Shown here one piece after another: positions 17,093-25,137 of a DNA stretch of 64,000 bases. The notes under the pieces are model-generated. The model saw nothing but the letters and a program-made list of their open reading frames with translations. It made no database searches and was not told the DNA's origin. Each line of letters begins with the position of its first letter. Position 1 is the first letter of the stretch. Location of the stretch: assembly GCA_040752215.1 (NCBI GenBank), contig JBFMEX010000081.1, positions 1 to 64,000 on the forward strand, written 5' to 3'. Source of the stretch: JBFMEX01 sp040752215 (GTDB lineage Bacteria > Pseudomonadota > Alphaproteobacteria > Rhizobiales > Hyphomicrobiaceae). Made by a program: the position numbers and the translations under genes.

Positions 17093-17952
17093 CTACATCA
17101 TGCAACCCATGCCGGTCATCGTCTGATCGGCCTTCTTCTTCTGCTCGTCGCTCAACGCGCCGTAGAGCTTCTCGAGTGCGGGCTTCACCTCTTTGAGGAC
17201 GGCCAGTCTTTTCTCCATAGCCTGCAGATGGCCGCTGAGCCGCTCGACGGGTGTCTTGGCCTGCATGCTCGCCATCATGGCGCTGCGCATCGCCTGCATC
17301 CCTTCGAGATTCTTCGTCAGCGCCGCCGCGTAGGCGTCGAATGCCTCCTTCTGCGCTTCGGTGATGCCGAGCTCTGCCTTCAGGAAGGCGATACGCCCGG
17401 CGGCATGTGCCGTGCCGTCACCCTCGCCCATCGCCATGCCCATCATCGGGCAGTCGCGACCCATCATGCGCATCATTCCGCCTTCGCCCATCATGCCGCC
17501 CGGACCCATCATGCCACCCTGGCCCATCATGCCGCCCGGGCCCATCGTTCCCGTTGTCGGGGTGCCCGAAGCTGCTCCGCCTTGGGGAGCGGGAGCGGCC
17601 TGAACCGACTTGTCGCCGGCCTCTGGGTGGTGAGGGTCACGCCCTTGCTGAGCGAAAGCCATGCCNNNNNNNNNNNNNNNNNNNNNNNNNNNNNNNNNNN
17701 NNNNNNNNNNNNNNNNNNNNNNNNNNNNNNNNNNNNNNNNNNNNNNNNNNNNNNNNNNNNNNNNNGGCCCATCGTTCCCGTTGTCGGGGTGCCCGAAGCT
17801 GCTCCGCCTTGGGGAGCGGGAGCGGCCTGAACCGACTTGTCGCCGGCCTCTGGGTGGTGAGGGTCACGCCCTTGCTGAGCGAAAGCCATGCCACTGACCG
17901 CGAGACTCGTCGCAAGAAGGGTACCAAGCACGGCGGATCCAAGCTTCTGCAT
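17093..17952 (-). CDS. Met-rich Spy/CpxP-like periplasmic metal-binding protein (interrupted by assembly gap)
   Basis: As assembled the gene is split by 100 N flanked by a 127-bp duplication. Collapsing the gap and one copy keeps the frame and gives one protein of about 210 residues. ATG at 17952 has GGAG 7 bases upstream (an ATG at 17979 does not) and starts a clear signal peptide ending near SGMAFAQ. A GGMMG-type Met repeat (17443-17540) and a Cys/Met segment (GRDCPMMGMAMGEG) follow, then an all-helical LTxxQ-like domain (ELGITEAQKEAFDAYAAAL). The end is DQTMTGMGCMM. It probably sequesters copper in the periplasm or signals to the kinase encoded divergently (inference). Confidence 0.85.
17539..17892. 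repeat. 127-bp exact direct duplication flanking the N gap (assembly artefact)
   Basis: Positions 17539-17665 and 17766-17892 are identical over 127 bases, with the N run exactly between them. Two contig ends that overlap by one k-mer length and were joined with a fixed 100-N spacer would look like this. The reading frame is restored when one copy and the N run are removed, so it is not a biological repeat. Confidence 0.9.
17666..17765. other. Assembly gap (100 N)
   Basis: A run of exactly 100 N, the usual fixed-size scaffold spacer. The flanking sequences overlap by 127 bases, so the real gap length is probably zero. Confidence 0.95.
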
Positions 17953-18051
17953 CTTGTTGCTCCATTGCGAGTCGAACATGACACCCCGGCACGACCGACG
18001 TGCTCACCTGCTCTCGCCTACCGCCGGATGGGTTCTGTCGTGTTTCGCCTC

Positions 18052-18065
18052 TGTTACAAATTGTT
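18052..18065 (-). promoter_or_regulatory. Candidate copper two-component operator, copy 2
   Basis: TGTTACAAATTGTT is the exact reverse complement of the 14-mer at 7768-7781. It lies between the divergent Spy-like gene (ATG 17952) and the sensor kinase gene (ATG 18201), about 100 and 136 bases from their starts. It could serve both promoters. Confidence 0.6.
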
Positions 18066-18200
18066 GCAGGCTCCGGCACACGTGTGCACGACGGTGCCGC
18101 GCGACGAACTCCAACCGTGCCGCAGCATGGCAGCAAACCGCTTGCGAGCGACATTGCCAGACGTAAGCTTAGCCGTGGTATCCCCAACGCCGAGCTCGTC

Positions 18201-19532
18201 ATGCGCGACAAGCATTTTTTCGACACGCTCGCCACCCGCACTATTCTCTTGTCGCTCATAGGCATCACGCTCGTGCACGGGCTGAGCCTGTGGTCGTATC
18301 AGCATACGCTCGATCGCGAGCTGAGCTTGGCGCACGAGGCACGCCTCGCCGAGCGCCTCGTCTCCATCAGGCAAAACGTGATGCGGTTCGCGCCCGCCGA
18401 GCGAGAGGTCGTTGCCCATTATCAGTCGGGCGGACCCATCGAGGCCCACTGGAGTGAATTCCCTGGCGCCACTCCTGGCGGACCGGGCGCCGAGCGCTGG
18501 CAAGACCTTGCTGCCCAGATTGCCGCGTTGGCGCCCGAACTCGCCCCTTCCGACATCATCTTCGGGTCGAGCTCGGGCGAGGATCCGCACATTGCGCTCG
18601 TCTCGCTGCGGCTGCCCGATCACAGCTGGATCAATGTCAGCCTCTTTGCCACGACACGGCCGCGCACCTCGGTGCATGGGACATTGGTGTCGACCAGCCT
18701 GATGGCATTCGGTGTCGCGTTGCTCTCCCTGCTTATTGCACGGTGGCTCACACGTCCCATCAAGGCCGTGGCAACGGCCGCCAGCGCGCTCACGCCCGAC
18801 GGCCCGATCTCGAAGGTGCCCGAGGACGGGCCGCGCGAGGTCCGGGATCTGGCCGTCGCCTTCAATGGGATGCAGGCCAGGATTCGCGAGCTTGTTGCGC
18901 GCAGAACCCAATCGCTGGCCGCGGTCTCGCACGACCTGCGAACACCGCTGACCCGTTTGAGACTTCGCGTAGAGGAACTGGCGCAGCCGGAGCTCCAGCA
19001 CGCCGTCGCGATGGATATCGACGAGATGGAGCAAATGATCGATGCAACGCTGTCCTATTTGCGGGGCGAGGAGAAGTCGGAGCCGGCCCGCCCGATCGAT
19101 CTTGCCGCTCTGCTCTCCACCATCATCAATGAGTTCTGCGATGCGGGACGGGACATAGAACTGAGTTCACCGCGCCGCATCGTCGTTCGGGGGGGGATCA
19201 TCGGATTGAAGAGAGCGTTCTCCAATTTGATCGGCAATGCCCTTAGGTTCGGCACGCATGTGACGGTGACCGCGCGGCCGGAGACGGACAGGGTCATCGT
19301 TACCATCGATGACGACGGTCCCGGGATTCCAGAGGACCAGCTCAGTGCCGTGCTCGAGCCGTTCGTACGCATCGAGCATTCCCGCAATCGTGAGACGGGC
19401 GGCGTCGGTCTCGGCCTGACGATCGCCAAGAGCAACCTAGAGGCGCACGGGGGATCGCTCACGCTTTCCAACCGATCGGAGGGTGGCCTGCGCGCGGTCG
19501 TAACGCTCCCGCCAGCATTCCCTCCGAGTTGA
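18201..19532 (+). CDS. Sensor histidine kinase, probable partner of the copper response regulator
   Basis: 443 residues from the ATG at 18201 (MRDKHFFDTLATRTILLSLI); a longer in-frame start at 18000 would cover the operator and is unlikely. Membrane segments at about 14-33 and 162-182 enclose a periplasmic sensor of about 130 residues. HAMP follows, then H244 in AAVSHDLRTPL, and an ATPase domain with GNALRFG, DDDGPGIP and GGVGLGLTIA. It lies 5.2 kb from the OmpR-type regulator, separated by the ATPase operon. It shares the 14-bp upstream element with the regulator's operon, so pairing is likely but inferred. Confidence 0.9.
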   Translation: MRDKHFFDTLATRTILLSLIGITLVHGLSLWSYQHTLDRELSLAHEARLAERLVSIRQNVMRFAPAEREVVAHYQSGGPIEAHWSEFPGATPGGPGAERWQDLAAQIAALAPELAPSDIIFGSSSGEDPHIALVSLRLPDHSWINVSLFATTRPRTSVHGTLVSTSLMAFGVALLSLLIARWLTRPIKAVATAASALTPDGPISKVPEDGPREVRDLAVAFNGMQARIRELVARRTQSLAAVSHDLRTPLTRLRLRVEELAQPELQHAVAMDIDEMEQMIDATLSYLRGEEKSEPARPIDLAALLSTIINEFCDAGRDIELSSPRRIVVRGGIIGLKRAFSNLIGNALRFGTHVTVTARPETDRVIVTIDDDGPGIPEDQLSAVLEPFVRIEHSRNRETGGVGLGLTIAKSNLEAHGGSLTLSNRSEGGLRAVVTLPPAFPPS

Positions 19533-19989
19533 TCCTTGGCCCATTTCTCGCGATGTCGTGGACGCGGCGTTGAATAACTCCCACGACCGAAATTTCCGAC
19601 CTGCGCCGCCGCTGACCGTCCGCGGCGGCCTCCCCGCGCAGGCGGGGATCACAGAACGAGAGTCGCCGCGCGCCAACACAACGAGATACCGGTGCGCTGG
19701 ACGCCCGTGACAGCAGATCCACACTCTCGCACGCCGGGATGTATGAGAGGGCGAGAACCATGAGCAGCACAGCAAGATCGGCGAATGTAGGCCGGCTCAG
19801 CACGTCGAGCCAATATCGTTGCGCCTCGATGGCGCCGACCATGCCAAGATCCGGTTGGGATACGACGTGGTCGGGTACGGCGATGGGACCTATGGCCGCG
19901 ATCGCGATGACAGCTCCGGCGGTGACAGCCTGCCGAAGAGCGACAGCAACGGCCCCAGCGAGCACCACTCGCGTGGGATGCGGACTCAC
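19459..19989 (-). CDS. Possible GTG-started small membrane protein after hyfI
   Basis: A GTG at 19989 overlaps the hyfI-like stop codon (GTGA), the usual sign of translational coupling. The first 85 or so residues read like a membrane protein (VVLAGAVAVALRQAVTAGAV, then LAVLLMVLALSYIPA). The C-terminal half, after about residue 95, is low-complexity, runs through a REP-like hairpin and overlaps the kinase gene end. It may be a truncated or decayed gene, or chance. No family recognised. Confidence 0.3.
   Translation of the reverse strand: MSPHPTRVVLAGAVAVALRQAVTAGAVIAIAAIGPIAVPDHVVSQPDLGMVGAIEAQRYWLDVLSRPTFADLAVLLMVLALSYIPACESVDLLSRASSAPVSRCVGARRLSFCDPRLRGEAAADGQRRRRSEISVVGVIQRRVHDIARNGPRINSEGMLAGALRPRAGHPPIGWKA
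19629..19650. repeat. REP-like palindrome between convergent genes
   Basis: CCCCGC-GCAG-GCGGGG (19632-19647) followed by ATC resembles the short palindromic intergenic repeats common in proteobacteria. It lies between the ends of the kinase gene and the Hyf-like operon, where it could act as a two-way transcription stop. The remainder of 19533-19985 shows only the doubtful reading frame noted separately. Confidence 0.5.
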
Positions 19990-20522
19990 TTCGCTACAGC
20001 CCGCACGGCGGATGCTCCCTCGATAAGCGCGAGGAGCGTCGAGAGGATCTGCAGCGGAGTCGGAGGACAACCTGGAACCGTGACGTCGACGGGCAGAACC
20101 GACGACACGGGCCCAACGCATGCGTAGCTGCCCTTGAAGGCACCTCCAGTGCAGCCGCAATCGCCGACAGCCACGACCCATTTCGGATTCGGTGCCGCGC
20201 GGTATGTTCTTTCCAGCGCTTCACGCATGTTGTGAGTGACAGGCCCCGTCACGAGCAGGACGTCTGCGTGGCGCGGTGAGGCCACGAACCGCAGGCCGAA
20301 GCGTTCCAGGTCATAGAAAGCGTTGCCGAGCGCATGGATCTCGAGTTCACAACCGTTGCACGAGCCGGCGTCGATTTCTCGAATAGCCAGGCTGCGTCCG
20401 AGTCTTTGCCGGGCGGAGCGCTTCATGCTCTCGGCTATCTCGGCAAGCGCGCGCCCGTCATCTCCCGGCGCGGGCTCGGTCAAAGGTCCACGGATCAGAC
20501 TCTGGAGCAGGGTCTTGCGCAT
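19986..20522 (-). CDS. HyfI/NuoB-like Fe-S subunit of a hydrogenase-related complex
   Basis: 178 residues of the NuoB/[NiFe]-hydrogenase small subunit family. Cys ligands for the proximal 4Fe-4S cluster are present: C55 and C58 (GSCNGCE), C122/C124 (GDCGCTGG) and C152 (VPGCPP). It should sit at the membrane surface against the HyfG-like subunit and pass electrons. It starts 12 bases after the hyfG-like stop and is last of the six clear genes. HyfI naming is by similarity and gene order. Confidence 0.88.
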   Translation of the reverse strand: MRKTLLQSLIRGPLTEPAPGDDGRALAEIAESMKRSARQRLGRSLAIREIDAGSCNGCELEIHALGNAFYDLERFGLRFVASPRHADVLLVTGPVTHNMREALERTYRAAPNPKWVVAVGDCGCTGGAFKGSYACVGPVSSVLPVDVTVPGCPPTPLQILSTLLALIEGASAVRAVAK

Positions 20523-20534
20523 GGTTGGCGAGCC

Positions 20535-22052
20535 TCACAGGTCATGCCCCGAGTACGAGCAATTGAACGACTTGTTGCACAAGGGGAAGTCGGCGACGAT
20601 GTTGCCCTCGATCGCAGCCTCCAGAACCGGCCACTGGAACCACGACGGATCGCGCAGGTGGCAGCGTGCGACCCGGCCATCGCCGTCGAGTCGGAGCCAG
20701 ACGAAAACGTCTCCCCGGAACCCTTCCACCATTGCGGCGCCCTCGCCCGGGCCACTCGGCGCGAGGGGTGCGATTTCGGTGTCGCCGGAGCGGCCAGGTA
20801 GTCGGTCGAGCAATTGCCGGATCAAGCGAATGGATTGCGTGACCTCGAGAATCCTGATCCAGACGCGGCTATTGACGTCCCCGTCGACACGTACCGGCAC
20901 GTCGAAGTCGAGCGTGTCATACGGCGGATAGCCAGGCTGCCGGCGGGCATCGACGTGCCGTCCAGAGGCGCGGCCGACGACGCCCCCCGGAGCGAACAGC
21001 CGAGCCAGCTCGATCGAAACGAACCCGGTCTCCGCGGTTCGATCCTGGAGCGACGTCGTGTTGTCATAGAGCTCGACCAGCGCGGGAAAGCTCGATTCTA
21101 TGCAGTCGAGCGCCGCTCGCACCGCACTCGGACCGCTGCTCGCCATGCCGCGCGCCAGCCCCCCCGGAACAATCAGATCCATCATGAGGCGGTGCCCGAA
21201 CGCCTCTTGCGATGCCCTCAAAACGCGCTCGCGGAGGACTGCAGTGTGGGCCTGCATGAGCGCGAACGAGGCATCATTACAGATAGCACCGATATCACCG
21301 AGATGGTTGGCGAGGCGCTCCAGCTCGGCCATCACGGCCCGCAGCGCGCTGGTGTGATCTTTGACCTGGTATCCCATTGCCGCTTCGACCGCTCTGGCGA
21401 AGGCCCACGCGTAGGCGACCGTGCTGTCACCAGACGCACGACCGGCGAATCGCGCTGCGTCCCACGGGCTGCGCCCCATCATCAGCCGCTCGATTCCTTT
21501 GTGTACATAACCGAGGCGCTCCTCGAGACGTGCCACGGTCTCGCCGCACGCCGTGAATCGGAAATGCCCCGGCTCGATAATGCCGGCATGGACGGGGCCG
21601 ACCGGAATCTGATGCAGGTTGGCACCCTCTACCGGCAAGAATGTATAGGGCTCGAGCCGCTGAGCAGGCTCCGATCGGCCCGACAGGGGATGGCCCACGC
21701 TCCAGCGACCATGGTCGAGCCACGGTCGCGGGTCGGGGCAGCCTTCAGCGACCAGGCCCACGAGATCCTGGATCGCCCGCTCCGGGCGGATGGCGGCGGG
21801 GTACAGGCGGCCGACCGAAGGAAAGCGCCCATCGTGGCAGGTGAGGCTCAGCACTGCCATTCGATGCGCCGAATCCGAGATCGCCATGTGCACGAGTTGA
21901 GGCTCGCCCCACAGGGCGACCAATGTGGCGCGCCCGGCCGCAAGATCGCCGGCGCTGCGCTGCCATTGCGATCGATCGACGGCGAGCCGTGGCCACGGGC
22001 GCGCGGGGGCCGCCATTTCGCACGTGCCGATCAGATCGTCGAGCAGAGGCAT
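20535..22052 (-). CDS. HyfG/HycE-like large subunit lacking most Ni-Fe ligands
   Basis: 505 residues. A NuoC-like N-terminal part (about 1-160) joins a NuoD/hydrogenase large-subunit part. In true group 4 hydrogenases the Ni-Fe site uses RxCGxC and a C-terminal DPCxxC. Here the first is RASGDS (205-210, both Cys replaced by Ser), and the second is NKSFNC (493-498, only the last Cys kept). The chain ends a few residues later (SYSGHDL). Hydrogen chemistry is therefore not expected. The protein fits energy-converting hydrogenase-related (Ehr) complexes, whose electron acceptor is unknown. Confidence 0.88.
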   Translation of the reverse strand: MPLLDDLIGTCEMAAPARPWPRLAVDRSQWQRSAGDLAAGRATLVALWGEPQLVHMAISDSAHRMAVLSLTCHDGRFPSVGRLYPAAIRPERAIQDLVGLVAEGCPDPRPWLDHGRWSVGHPLSGRSEPAQRLEPYTFLPVEGANLHQIPVGPVHAGIIEPGHFRFTACGETVARLEERLGYVHKGIERLMMGRSPWDAARFAGRASGDSTVAYAWAFARAVEAAMGYQVKDHTSALRAVMAELERLANHLGDIGAICNDASFALMQAHTAVLRERVLRASQEAFGHRLMMDLIVPGGLARGMASSGPSAVRAALDCIESSFPALVELYDNTTSLQDRTAETGFVSIELARLFAPGGVVGRASGRHVDARRQPGYPPYDTLDFDVPVRVDGDVNSRVWIRILEVTQSIRLIRQLLDRLPGRSGDTEIAPLAPSGPGEGAAMVEGFRGDVFVWLRLDGDGRVARCHLRDPSWFQWPVLEAAIEGNIVADFPLCNKSFNCSYSGHDL

Positions 22053-22067
22053 CGCAACCCTCTCAGG

Positions 22068-23516
22068 CTATCCCAGCAACCGGGCGACGTTCTGGAACCA
22101 AGATACGATCACTGTCGGCAGAAAAAGGCCCCCGATGAGCACCAGTATGAAATGCGCGAGCATCGGAAAGTAGGACGCCTCTACCGGACCGAAGCTGCCT
22201 TTCGGCTCGCCGAACGCGAGTTGGTTGAGCTTCTGCAGCAGAGCCCCGAGCGCGAGCAGGATGCCCATCGCCAATACGACGGCCAGGATCGGCTCGCGGG
22301 CGAAAGTCGAGGTAATTAGCAGGAACTCGCTCATGAAGATGCCAAACGGCGGCAGGCCGGCGATGGCGAGGACTCCGACGACGAGCCCCCATCCGAGCAC
22401 GGGGTGCGACGACGTCAGACCGCTGATTTCAGCGATCTTCTGCGTCCCCTTGACCTGGGCAATGTGACCGACTGCAAAAAAGATCGCCGATTTCGTCAGG
22501 CTATGCATCGTCATGTGCAGAAGCCCGGCAAAGTTGGCAAGCGGCCCGCCCATGCCGAAGGCGAAAGCGATGATCCCCATGTGCTCGATCGACGAGTAGG
22601 CGAACATCCGCTTGACGTCGCGGCGTCGGTACAGCATCAGCGCCGCGAACAGCAGCGAGATCAAACCCATCGTTACCATCAGTGGCCCGGGGGCTATCGC
22701 CTGTCCGTTGGTCGCCAGCAACATCTTGAAGCGCAGCAGAGCGTGTAGCGCGACATTCAGGAGGAGCCCCGACAGCACAGCCGAGATCGGCGTCGGGCCC
22801 TCTGCGTGAGCGTCCGGCAACCAGCCGTGCATCGGGGCCAGTCCGACCTTCGTCCCGTAGCCGAGCAACAAGAAGACGAAGGCGAGATTGAGCAAGGCCG
22901 GATCGAATTCCGTGGCGCGCCGCATCAGGATAGTCCAGGCCATCGCCTCCACCTCCTGTCCCGGCACGGGACGCGCGGCGAGATAGAGAAGAATGGTTCC
23001 GAATAGGGCGAGAGCAATCCCGACGCTGCCCAGAATGAAGTACTTCCAGGCTGCCTCGAGCGCCTCGTGCGTGCGATAGATGCCGACCATCAGGACTGTC
23101 GTCAGCGTGGCGAATTCGATTCCGACCCACATCAATCCGAGATTGTTGGCAAGCAGCGCGAGATTCATCTCGAACATCAGCGCCTGAAACATTGCGTGGT
23201 AGAAGCGCAGGTACGTCGGGGTGAGGCGTCCTATCTCGATCTCATGCGCAATATAGGTGGCGCTGAATGCGCTCGTCGTCGTGCCGACAAACGTGTTGAG
23301 TACGACGAACACCACATTGAGATCATCGACGTGGAGCAGCAGACCCGGCGCCGGCCTTGACCACAGCAGCGACAATGCAGCAACGAGCGTGAGTGCACTG
23401 GCCAGCACATTGAGACCGGCGCTGATCCGGTATCCCGGTATCAGCACGAGCAATGCCGCCGAGAGCGCGGGAATCACGAGCACAAGGGTGAGGCCGTCGA
23501 TGGGAGCCAGGATCAT
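22068..23516 (-). CDS. HyfF-like antiporter-type membrane subunit
   Basis: 482 residues from the ATG at 23516, which overlaps the stop of the upstream hyfE-like gene (ATGA). About 14 membrane segments of the NuoL/M/N antiporter family are expected. Conserved proton-path residues include the Glu in LMWVGIEFATL, the Lys in GYGTKVGLAPMHGWLPDAHA and the Lys/His region at MTMHSLTKSAIFF. It probably moves protons or sodium ions coupled to electron flow through the HyfG/HyfI-like arm. Confidence 0.9.
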   Translation of the reverse strand: MILAPIDGLTLVLVIPALSAALLVLIPGYRISAGLNVLASALTLVAALSLLWSRPAPGLLLHVDDLNVVFVVLNTFVGTTTSAFSATYIAHEIEIGRLTPTYLRFYHAMFQALMFEMNLALLANNLGLMWVGIEFATLTTVLMVGIYRTHEALEAAWKYFILGSVGIALALFGTILLYLAARPVPGQEVEAMAWTILMRRATEFDPALLNLAFVFLLLGYGTKVGLAPMHGWLPDAHAEGPTPISAVLSGLLLNVALHALLRFKMLLATNGQAIAPGPLMVTMGLISLLFAALMLYRRRDVKRMFAYSSIEHMGIIAFAFGMGGPLANFAGLLHMTMHSLTKSAIFFAVGHIAQVKGTQKIAEISGLTSSHPVLGWGLVVGVLAIAGLPPFGIFMSEFLLITSTFAREPILAVVLAMGILLALGALLQKLNQLAFGEPKGSFGPVEASYFPMLAHFILVLIGGLFLPTVIVSWFQNVARLLG

Positions 23517-24178
23517 TTCTGCTCCCCTCGGGATCTGTCCAGCGCATGGATATCGACGGTGTCGAAACGCTCGCGGATGCGGAACAGGAAGATGCCGATG
23601 ACCAGAAAGGCGACGAGCACCGAGAAGGCGACGCTCATCTCGACCACGAGCGGCATGCCCTTCGCACCTGCCGCGGCGAGGATCAGACCATTCTCCAGTG
23701 ACATGAAGCCGACGACCTGACTGACCGCATTGCGTCTCGTGACCATCATCAACAGCCCGAGCAGGACCACCGAAAGCGCCAGCGCAAGATCCTCTCGCGC
23801 CAGGCGATCGGCGCCCTCGGTGACCCTGAGCATCACGACCATCGACAGTGCGACGAGGCCAATGCCGAGCAGCATCGTCAGTCCGATGCCGCCGACGGCC
23901 TCGATATGACGATGGATGCCAAGCTGCACCACCACGCGATGGAGCAGTACGGGAATGACGATCGCCTTCAGGACCAAGGCAATTGCCGCGGTGACATAGA
24001 GATGCGGAGCGTCCTGTATGAACGCCTGCCAGGCGACGCAAAGAGAAAGGACGATCGCGTGCAGCGCGAACACGTTCAGCAGCCCGAACATACGATCCTG
24101 ATAGAGCAAAATGAAGCTGACGAGCACCAAGCCACCCGCCAGCAGGTGCGCGACGTCGAAAAGGAGCCGTTTGTCCAT
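23513..24178 (-). CDS. HyfE-like membrane subunit
   Basis: 221 residues, almost entirely membrane segments (about six or seven), ending in a cytoplasmic FRIRERFDTVDIHALDRSRG. Length and pattern match hydrogenase-4 component E, which combines features of NuoK-type subunits. The Glu in VVGFMSLENGLILAA matches the NuoK-like conserved acidic residue. It lies between the hyfC-like gene (2 bases upstream) and the hyfF-like gene (overlap), in a compact operon. Confidence 0.88.
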   Translation of the reverse strand: MDKRLLFDVAHLLAGGLVLVSFILLYQDRMFGLLNVFALHAIVLSLCVAWQAFIQDAPHLYVTAAIALVLKAIVIPVLLHRVVVQLGIHRHIEAVGGIGLTMLLGIGLVALSMVVMLRVTEGADRLAREDLALALSVVLLGLLMMVTRRNAVSQVVGFMSLENGLILAAAGAKGMPLVVEMSVAFSVLVAFLVIGIFLFRIRERFDTVDIHALDRSRGEQK

Positions 24179-24180
24179 CG

Positions 24181-25137
24181 CTACAGGCTCCTCGAAACGA
24201 ACAGCAGCAGCGTGCCCAGCAAGCCGAGCATCAGCGCGATACCGAGAAACTCGGCGACACGGAATACCCTCATTTTCGCAATCGAGGTCTCAAACAGTGC
24301 AAGCAGGAGTCCAAGGCCGGCAAGCTTTATGATGTAGGCGCCGACGCCGATCGCCAGGGGCCAGAGCCCCGCCCCCGACTTGGCAATTCCCCACGGCACG
24401 AAGAGGCAAGCGATCAGGGATGCATAGAGGAGGAGCTTCAACTGCGCGGCAAACTCGATGACGGCAAGATGACGCCCCGAGTATTCGAGTATCATCGCCT
24501 CGTGCACCATCGTCAACTCGAGGTGAGTCGCCGGATTGTCGACCGGTATGCGCGCATTCTCGGCGATCGCCACAACGATCAGCGCGACGAGTGCCAGAGC
24601 GAGGGACACTCGCAAGCCGATGTCCGGTGAGTGCATCAAGCTGGAGACGGTCGAGAGTTGTGTCGAGCCGGCGAGAAGCGCAAGGCTGAAGACCATCATG
24701 AGCATGGCGGGCTCTGCGAGGGTCGCGAACATAGCCTCACGGCTCGCGCCTATCCCGCCAAAGCTGGTCCCGACGTCCATCCCCGCCAGCGCAAGAAAGA
24801 AGCGCGCACTGCCCAGCAGCGCCGTGATCGCGATCAGATCCGCCGACCAGCTGAACATCAGGCCGCCAGCGAACGTCGGAACGAGGCTCGCGGCCACCCA
24901 GGTTGCGGCAAAGATCAGATAGGGCGCAACCCGAAACAGCCAGGATGCGTTGTCGGCCAGCACAGCCTCCTTGCGAACCAGGCGAAAGAGATCTCGGTAT
25001 GGCTGTACCAACGGCGGCCCCTTCCGCATGAGCAGCCGAGCCTTGACCTTGCGCACGAAGCCCGTCAGCAGCGGCGCCAACGCCAGCACGAGCAGCATCT
25101 GCCCACCCTGTGCGGCCAAGTCGAGGATCACGGCCAT
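24181..25137 (-). CDS. HyfC/NuoH-like membrane subunit
   Basis: 318 residues from the ATG at 25137 (MAVILDLAAQGGQML), overlapping the hyfB-like end by 10 bases; a longer in-frame start at 25278 only adds a non-membrane tail. Eight or so membrane segments of the NuoH family, with RKGPPLVQPYRDLFRLVRKE and ENARIPVDNPATHLELTM (acidic cluster near the quinone or coupling site). It should link the Fe-S arm to the antiporter-like subunits. A quinone as partner is possible but not shown. Confidence 0.9.
   Translation of the reverse strand: MAVILDLAAQGGQMLLVLALAPLLTGFVRKVKARLLMRKGPPLVQPYRDLFRLVRKEAVLADNASWLFRVAPYLIFAATWVAASLVPTFAGGLMFSWSADLIAITALLGSARFFLALAGMDVGTSFGGIGASREAMFATLAEPAMLMMVFSLALLAGSTQLSTVSSLMHSPDIGLRVSLALALVALIVVAIAENARIPVDNPATHLELTMVHEAMILEYSGRHLAVIEFAAQLKLLLYASLIACLFVPWGIAKSGAGLWPLAIGVGAYIIKLAGLGLLLALFETSIAKMRVFRVAEFLGIALMLGLLGTLLLFVSRSL

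Noticed and set aside
17443..17540. Repeated GGCATGATGGG-type units that could suggest an array
   Set aside because: They encode the Met-Gly repeat of the Spy-like protein in frame and have no unique spacers, so not CRISPR.
17539..17892. Apparent tandem duplication within the Spy-like gene
   Set aside because: The copies meet exactly at the N run and the gene is intact when they are merged, so it is an assembly effect.
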